A DNA stretch of 64,000 bases from a bacterium. Lineage in GTDB: Bacteria; Cyanobacteriota; Vampirovibrionia; Vampirovibrionales; Vampirovibrionaceae. How positions within the stretch are numbered: position 1 is the first letter of the stretch; the number at the start of each line of letters is the position of its first letter. The notes beneath the pieces are model-generated. The model was not told the DNA's origin. It searched no databases and saw nothing but the letters and a program-made list of their open reading frames with translations. The translations under genes were made by a program, and so were the position numbers. This document shows, one piece after another, positions 59,944-64,000 of the stretch. The stretch spans positions 124,001 through 188,000 of the forward strand of contig JAUIEU010000001.1 in NCBI GenBank assembly GCA_030429585.1, given 5' to 3'.

Positions 59944-60474
59944 TTATTTTTTTAGCGAGTCGTGGTCGCTAAACATGCCATCGTCATCCACCATGTTGGC
60001 ACATTCAGCAAAAATCTTTAGCTGGGCGTCCACCACGGTAATGTTTTTTTCGCGGGCCAGGCGCTCTACCAGGGCGGCAATTTCGGGGCTTTCAAACTCG
60101 GCGGTTTTGCCGCAATCCATGCAAATAATGTGGTGGTGGGGGGCTTCTGGGTTACGGATAAGCTCGTAATGCTTGTGGTCTTCGCTAAAATCCAGTTCCC
60201 TAATAATCCCCATAGAAACAAATAGCTTTAGGGTGCGGTAGGTGGTGGCCAAACTAACGGAGGCGGTTAATTCTGCCTGTGGCTGGTTGCCCATTTCCTC
60301 AAAAATTTCTTCTACCGTCAGGTGGTCACCTTCTGGCAGGGTAAAAAACACATCCAGCACGGCTTCGCGCTGGGGGGTCATGCGCAGGCCCCGCTGCCGA
60401 AGGGTGTCTAGCAGGCGCTCTTTGAGTTGTTCAGCTTGGGTGGATAAGGGTAAAGCCATGGTGGGTGTTGCCAT
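59944..60474 (-). CDS. Fur-family metal-dependent repressor
   Basis: The 176-residue protein has the Fur winged helix (GLRMTPQREAVLDVFFTLP, then SLATTYRTLKLFVSMGIIRELDF), the metal region HKHYEL and PHHHIICMDCGKTAEFE with one CxxC pair. The second structural CxxC pair near the C-terminus is missing (only FAECANM). Fur, Zur and PerR proteins differ in metal and effector; which one this is cannot be decided. The start is ATG 60474 or the in-frame ATG 60459. Confidence 0.9.
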   Translation of the reverse strand: MATPTMALPLSTQAEQLKERLLDTLRQRGLRMTPQREAVLDVFFTLPEGDHLTVEEIFEEMGNQPQAELTASVSLATTYRTLKLFVSMGIIRELDFSEDHKHYELIRNPEAPHHHIICMDCGKTAEFESPEIAALVERLAREKNITVVDAQLKIFAECANMVDDDGMFSDHDSLKK

Positions 60475-60682
60475 ACGTGTTTAATTGCATCCCTGCACGG
60501 TGGTGGAATAGGGCTAAAAGATTGCTTAAGGTTACCTGCATCGGGGGGTGGCGGCAAGCCTTAGGGCGGCGGTGGGGTGTATGGGGGGGGCTGTGGTTTT
60601 TCGTGGTAATTGGCGGGTGTGGGTACTATAATGCCCCCTATATTCACCCCTTTTGCCTACTAATTGATAGGAATTCAGCCCT

Positions 60683-60949
60683 ATGTTACCCCCCGCCCTA
60701 TTGTCTTCTACGTTTCCGCCCCTGTTTTTGCCAACGCTAGGCCCGTTAGAAGTGGTTATTCTGTTGGTGATTGTGCTTATCTTTTTTGGCCCCGGCAAGT
60801 TGCCCCAGGTGTTTGGCGAGCTAGGTAAGGGCGTTAAGCAGTTTAAGCAAGCCACCACCGAGGCCACTGATGCTGTAAACCAGCAGCTACAAGGCGAGGA
60901 AACCGCCCCTGCGGCGAAGGAACAATCGACTGTGACGACGCCAGAGTAA
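60683..60949 (+). CDS. tatA: Sec-independent translocase TatA/E-type protein
   Basis: The 88-residue protein has the TatA layout: one N-terminal helix (LGPLEVVILLVIVLIFFGP), the hinge FGPGKLPQVFGELGKGVKQFK with the conserved FG-P and amphipathic helix, then a charged tail. It forms the pore of the Tat pathway for folded proteins. The N-terminal 18 residues before the helix are a bit longer than usual. A TATAAT box lies upstream (about 60624-60629). tatC is not in the window. Confidence 0.9.
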   Translation: MLPPALLSSTFPPLFLPTLGPLEVVILLVIVLIFFGPGKLPQVFGELGKGVKQFKQATTEATDAVNQQLQGEETAPAAKEQSTVTTPE

Positions 60950-61026
60950 CAAGTTGTTTAAGTTAGCTAACCCCCGTAGTTTAGTGGTTTCTGTGTTTAT
61001 TGTGCCTGTTGCCTTGTTTGCCCCTA

Positions 61027-64000
61027 ATGTCTCAGCCCTCGTTGCCTCAAAACGAATCACCTGCCCCGCCACCTAAGCGTAAGCGCTGGGGGTGTATGGC
61101 TACCTTAGTGTGTGTGGGTGTGCTGTTACTCGTGGGCGTGTGGGTAGGTAGGCAGTTGCCCCAATGGGCGGTGGGTAAGCAATACAAGCAGCAAATTATC
61201 GCCAGTTTGGTACAGGTGTTGGAAACCCAGGCCTGCCCGTATGCCAAACCCGCTACCTGTACGGTCTCCGTTAGGGATATTAGTGCGGACTGGCAGTGGC
61301 CCAGTATTTGGGTGGCCGCCGATACCATTACGGTCACTGGCCCGGTGTATAAATCACAACCGGGTGAGGGCGATGAGGTCCCTAAACCCGCCAGTGACAC
61401 GCTGTATCCAGCCAAGGATTTTTTAACCTTGGCCCAGGCTAAAGTATGGCTTGGCCCCTGGAGTTTGCTACGGGGCGGCAAGGTAACCATTAAAGATGTA
61501 CTGGTTAATAATGCGGTGTTAGATACCACCAGCTTGCTTGCGGGCCCCCCATTAACCGTACCGGAACAAGAACCACAGCAAGAAACCCTGGTGGATATGG
61601 ACCGCATACCGGTGCGATTAGACCGTGTGACTGCCCAGCTAAAGGGTGCCCCTACTATCGCCTTAAAAGGCGCTACGGTATTACAGCCCGATAAACTAGC
61701 GATTACCCAGCTGGTGGCCACGGTGGTGCCCACCAAAGCCTTCCATAATGCATCGTTTAGTGCGGCGGATATGGGTTATATAGAGGCGAGTGGCGCCTTA
61801 GCGTTAGAAGACTCCCCCACCTTCCAGGCGTTGGCAGTAACCTTAGGCGAATTAGAACTTGATGGGGTGACTCGGTGGGTGCAGGCGTTTATGCCGGCGG
61901 ATGCATCACCGTTACTTAAACACGGAAGCACCCATGGCGCGTTACATGGTATGGTCACCTTAGAAGGCCCTATGGATTCGCCAGGGGTAACGGGTAATGT
62001 GGCGGTTAAGGGGGTGGCCGTGCATAACCCGGCAGGCAGCCGTATTGTGGTGTTGGATAATACCACGGCAACCTTTACTGGGCAGCAGGTAAACGTGGCT
62101 AGCCTGGGGGGTGTGGTGCTGGGGCAAGGGTTTAGCGCCCAGGTTAATGCCAACAATGTTAGCAATCCATCACCTGTAACGGCCACCGTAAAACTGGATG
62201 CCTCTAACGTGGCCCTATCTGAACTGCGAAACCGGTTTGTGAGTGATATCGCCCCGTATCTGCCAGACCAGTCAGCTCACTCTATCCCTATGGTAACGGG
62301 CAGTAGCGATATTCACCTAACCCTGGGTATAGATGGCCAGCGCCTTACCCCCAACGGCAATATTATACTTAACCAGGTAGGCGTGGTAGAACCCAGTGTG
62401 GCAGGGGCTGTGGAGGCTAACGCCACGGCGCCAGTCCCCACAGTATCGGCTACGGTAGCTGTATCGCCTGCCGCTATTCAGGTATCGGATGGGGTGGTGC
62501 AGTTACCGGCACGTCAGCATAGCGGTGCTGGCGGCGAATTGCGTTTGTCTGCCACCGTATCGGATTGGTGGCACGGGCAGCAGGCCATAAACCCCCATGC
62601 TCAGTTGGCGCTAACAACGCGTTGGCACCAAGTCGCCGTCGGCCAATTGTTGGATACGGTGGCTAGCTATAACCCTACCATGCCCCCCCCAGCGGTGGAA
62701 TTGCGTGGGGTCGTCAATGGCGAGGTGGGGGTCAACACCCTGCTGGCCCATGTGCTTGAGGGCAATATGGCCGCCGTGTTGCCTAATGTGGTGGGTACCC
62801 TTACGTCTGAGAAGTTGCAAGTGGTGGATAAACGCCCAAACACCTTGCCAACAACGGGCGACCCAGACGATATTACGGCCATGGATGCGTCGGTAACCTT
62901 GGCGCAGGGCCAGTTGGCCATAGCGGCAGATAAGTTGTGGGTGAATGGGGATGCCTTGGCGCAAAATTTGGTAGCAAATGTACCGTTAGCCGCCCTAATG
63001 GCAGGCGGGCCCTTGCCAATTAATGCCCTTAATGCGGCGGTGTGTACCACGCCAATCCCGTTAGAAGGTGTCCCGGAATTGTTGGCCACATTAAACCGTT
63101 GGCAACAGCGCCTGGCTCCTGGTGCGCCGCTTCTTCAGTTACCTAACCCCTTGCCAGCCATGCTGGCAGATGCCAGTGGGTTGGCCGCCGCCAGTATGGA
63201 TTGGCACATGGGCGCAAGCGGATCGTCTGAGCTAATTACACGGTTGGCGATTACCCATGGCGAAATCCCCTTGGTGGATACCACCACCCACCATACCCTG
63301 GGCACCTTAACCGAGCTTAATACCAGCGTGGCATTTGCCTACACACCAAGCACCCAAGTGTTAACGGCCAGCTTAAACAACTTTAATAGCCACCTGTTTA
63401 CGGCAGACCAACGCCGCTTTACGGTGGATGCCAGCATCGCTGCTGACTTTTTGGCCACCGGCGCCGTGGATAGTACCGGGTTAGTGGTGCCGACGGGGGT
63501 TCAATCTGGTAGTTGGCGTGGGCGGTTGACCTTGCAACCTGGAAAAAACACCAGCGCGCTGCCAGAGTTAAAAGATGAAAGCGACGACTTGGCCACCGCT
63601 ACCTTAACCACCCAAGGGGCCTTAAAAGCGGATGGCCATATTGATATTACCGATACCCAGCTGGATTTTGGGGATATGGGCACAATCGCCATGACGGCGT
63701 ACGTGCGGCCCCCAAGCAAGCGCACCACGGGGGTGGGGTCGCCGCCTAACTGGGATATCAACCTTTCTACAGGCGACACCCCCCTGCAGCTGGATAATCT
63801 GACGGCCCACTGGCTAGCGCCGTGGGTGCCTGCGGCCAGCCCCTTGTACGGCGATAATATTTTGTATCAGCCCGGCGGTGGCCAGTTGGCGGTAAATGTG
63901 CGGGTGGCCGGCCATGAAAAAGACGACACCATGGTGGTGGGCAACCTAACGCTACAAGATTTAAACCTGCCCCTGCTCTCCATACGCGATGCGGATATGG
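61027..64000 (+). CDS. AsmA/TamB-like envelope protein, C-terminus outside window
   Basis: The frame is open from ATG 61027 to the window end (991 codons, no stop). A Pro-rich basic N-terminus (1-24) is followed by one membrane helix (about 24-46) and a very long beta-rich region in which strands such as LVQVLETQACPYAKPATCTV, then VTVTGPV and many V/T/A/G-rich segments alternate. This layout fits AsmA/TamB/DUF748-type proteins, which bridge the periplasm and take part in phospholipid transport or outer-membrane assembly. No ribosome-binding site is evident, so the start is moderately sure. It follows tatA on the same strand. Confidence 0.6.
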   Translation, partial: MSQPSLPQNESPAPPPKRKRWGCMATLVCVGVLLLVGVWVGRQLPQWAVGKQYKQQIIASLVQVLETQACPYAKPATCTVSVRDISADWQWPSIWVAADTITVTGPVYKSQPGEGDEVPKPASDTLYPAKDFLTLAQAKVWLGPWSLLRGGKVTIKDVLVNNAVLDTTSLLAGPPLTVPEQEPQQETLVDMDRIPVRLDRVTAQLKGAPTIALKGATVLQPDKLAITQLVATVVPTKAFHNASFSAADMGYIEASGALALEDSPTFQALAVTLGELELDGVTRWVQAFMPADASPLLKHGSTHGALHGMVTLEGPMDSPGVTGNVAVKGVAVHNPAGSRIVVLDNTTATFTGQQVNVASLGGVVLGQGFSAQVNANNVSNPSPVTATVKLDASNVALSELRNRFVSDIAPYLPDQSAHSIPMVTGSSDIHLTLGIDGQRLTPNGNIILNQVGVVEPSVAGAVEANATAPVPTVSATVAVSPAAIQVSDGVVQLPARQHSGAGGELRLSATVSDWWHGQQAINPHAQLALTTRWHQVAVGQLLDTVASYNPTMPPPAVELRGVVNGEVGVNTLLAHVLEGNMAAVLPNVVGTLTSEKLQVVDKRPNTLPTTGDPDDITAMDASVTLAQGQLAIAADKLWVNGDALAQNLVANVPLAALMAGGPLPINALNAAVCTTPIPLEGVPELLATLNRWQQRLAPGAPLLQLPNPLPAMLADASGLAAASMDWHMGASGSSELITRLAITHGEIPLVDTTTHHTLGTLTELNTSVAFAYTPSTQVLTASLNNFNSHLFTADQRRFTVDASIAADFLATGAVDSTGLVVPTGVQSGSWRGRLTLQPGKNTSALPELKDESDDLATATLTTQGALKADGHIDITDTQLDFGDMGTIAMTAYVRPPSKRTTGVGSPPNWDINLSTGDTPLQLDNLTAHWLAPWVPAASPLYGDNILYQPGGGQLAVNVRVAGHEKDDTMVVGNLTLQDLNLPLLSIRDADM

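Noticed and set aside
1-64000. Mobile elements, CRISPR arrays, rRNA, prophage
   Set aside because: No transposase, integrase, regular spacer array or rRNA sequence was seen on either strand.

Overview
The window (about 50% GC, densely coded) looks like a chromosomal segment of a non-photosynthetic relative of the Cyanobacteria, most likely in or near the Melainabacteria/Vampirovibrionia. This is inference. The best single pointer is a DUF561 protein (29019-29771), a family I know mainly from cyanobacteria. Folate-dependent TrmFO, a futalosine-type MqnD, a short type I glutamine synthetase and Tad/type IV pilus-type secretion parts fit but do not prove it. There are no photosynthesis genes, insertion sequences, CRISPR arrays or prophage genes.

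Layout. 1-8.7 kb: TPR lipoprotein-like fragment, KimA-type potassium importer, YkgJ, ribosomal protein S21, TrmFO, RpoZ, an AT-rich repeat tract, a DJ-1/PfpI protein and an HDOD protein. 8.7-12.5 kb: a 602-residue low-complexity protein, MutY, a small gene interrupted at a C8 run, and tRNA-Ser. 12.5-19.8 kb: a PilP-like protein with two tandem secretins, divergent from a NarX/NarL-like two-component pair. 19.8-24.7 kb: small pilus-like and secreted proteins, then TatD, a DUF3343-like protein, a solute-binding lipoprotein and an aldehyde dehydrogenase. 24.7-29.8 kb: a phospholipase C/S1-P1-like protein, DapB, FtsQ, Ddl and DUF561. 29.8-34.8 kb: a large TPR protein, a TadE-like protein, tRNA-Gly, and secreted or RTX-like hypotheticals. 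34.8-39.5 kb: a double malic enzyme, MqnD, a GNAT protein. 39.6-43.9 kb: IspE-KsgA-ROK operon and an iron/manganese superoxide dismutase. 44-49.2 kb: a degenerate HAM1-like protein, a duplicated EF-hand-like/DUF309 unit, MurA. 49.4-58 kb: PheA joined to a leucine/isovalerate catabolic cluster (HMG-CoA lyase, split acyl-CoA carboxylase alpha subunit, methylglutaconyl-CoA hydratase), DUF4149, EVE, peroxiredoxin and GlnA with a structured leader. 58-64 kb: a membrane protein, Fur, TatA and the start of an AsmA/TamB-like protein.

How it fits together. DapB, Ddl, MurA and FtsQ serve peptidoglycan synthesis and division; the secretins, PilP-like and TadE-like proteins point to surface appendages or secretion. 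The most unusual items are: (1) a fused tandem malic enzyme whose halves have lost complementary catalytic residues; (2) an 11-base motif (TTGTTTTTATA) upstream of five accessory hypothetical genes; (3) a terminator hairpin right at the predicted 5' end of the glnA transcript; (4) a small gene whose reading frame breaks at a C8 tract; (5) a segmental duplication with a decaying DUF309 copy. All functional calls are from reading the sequence; no database search was run.
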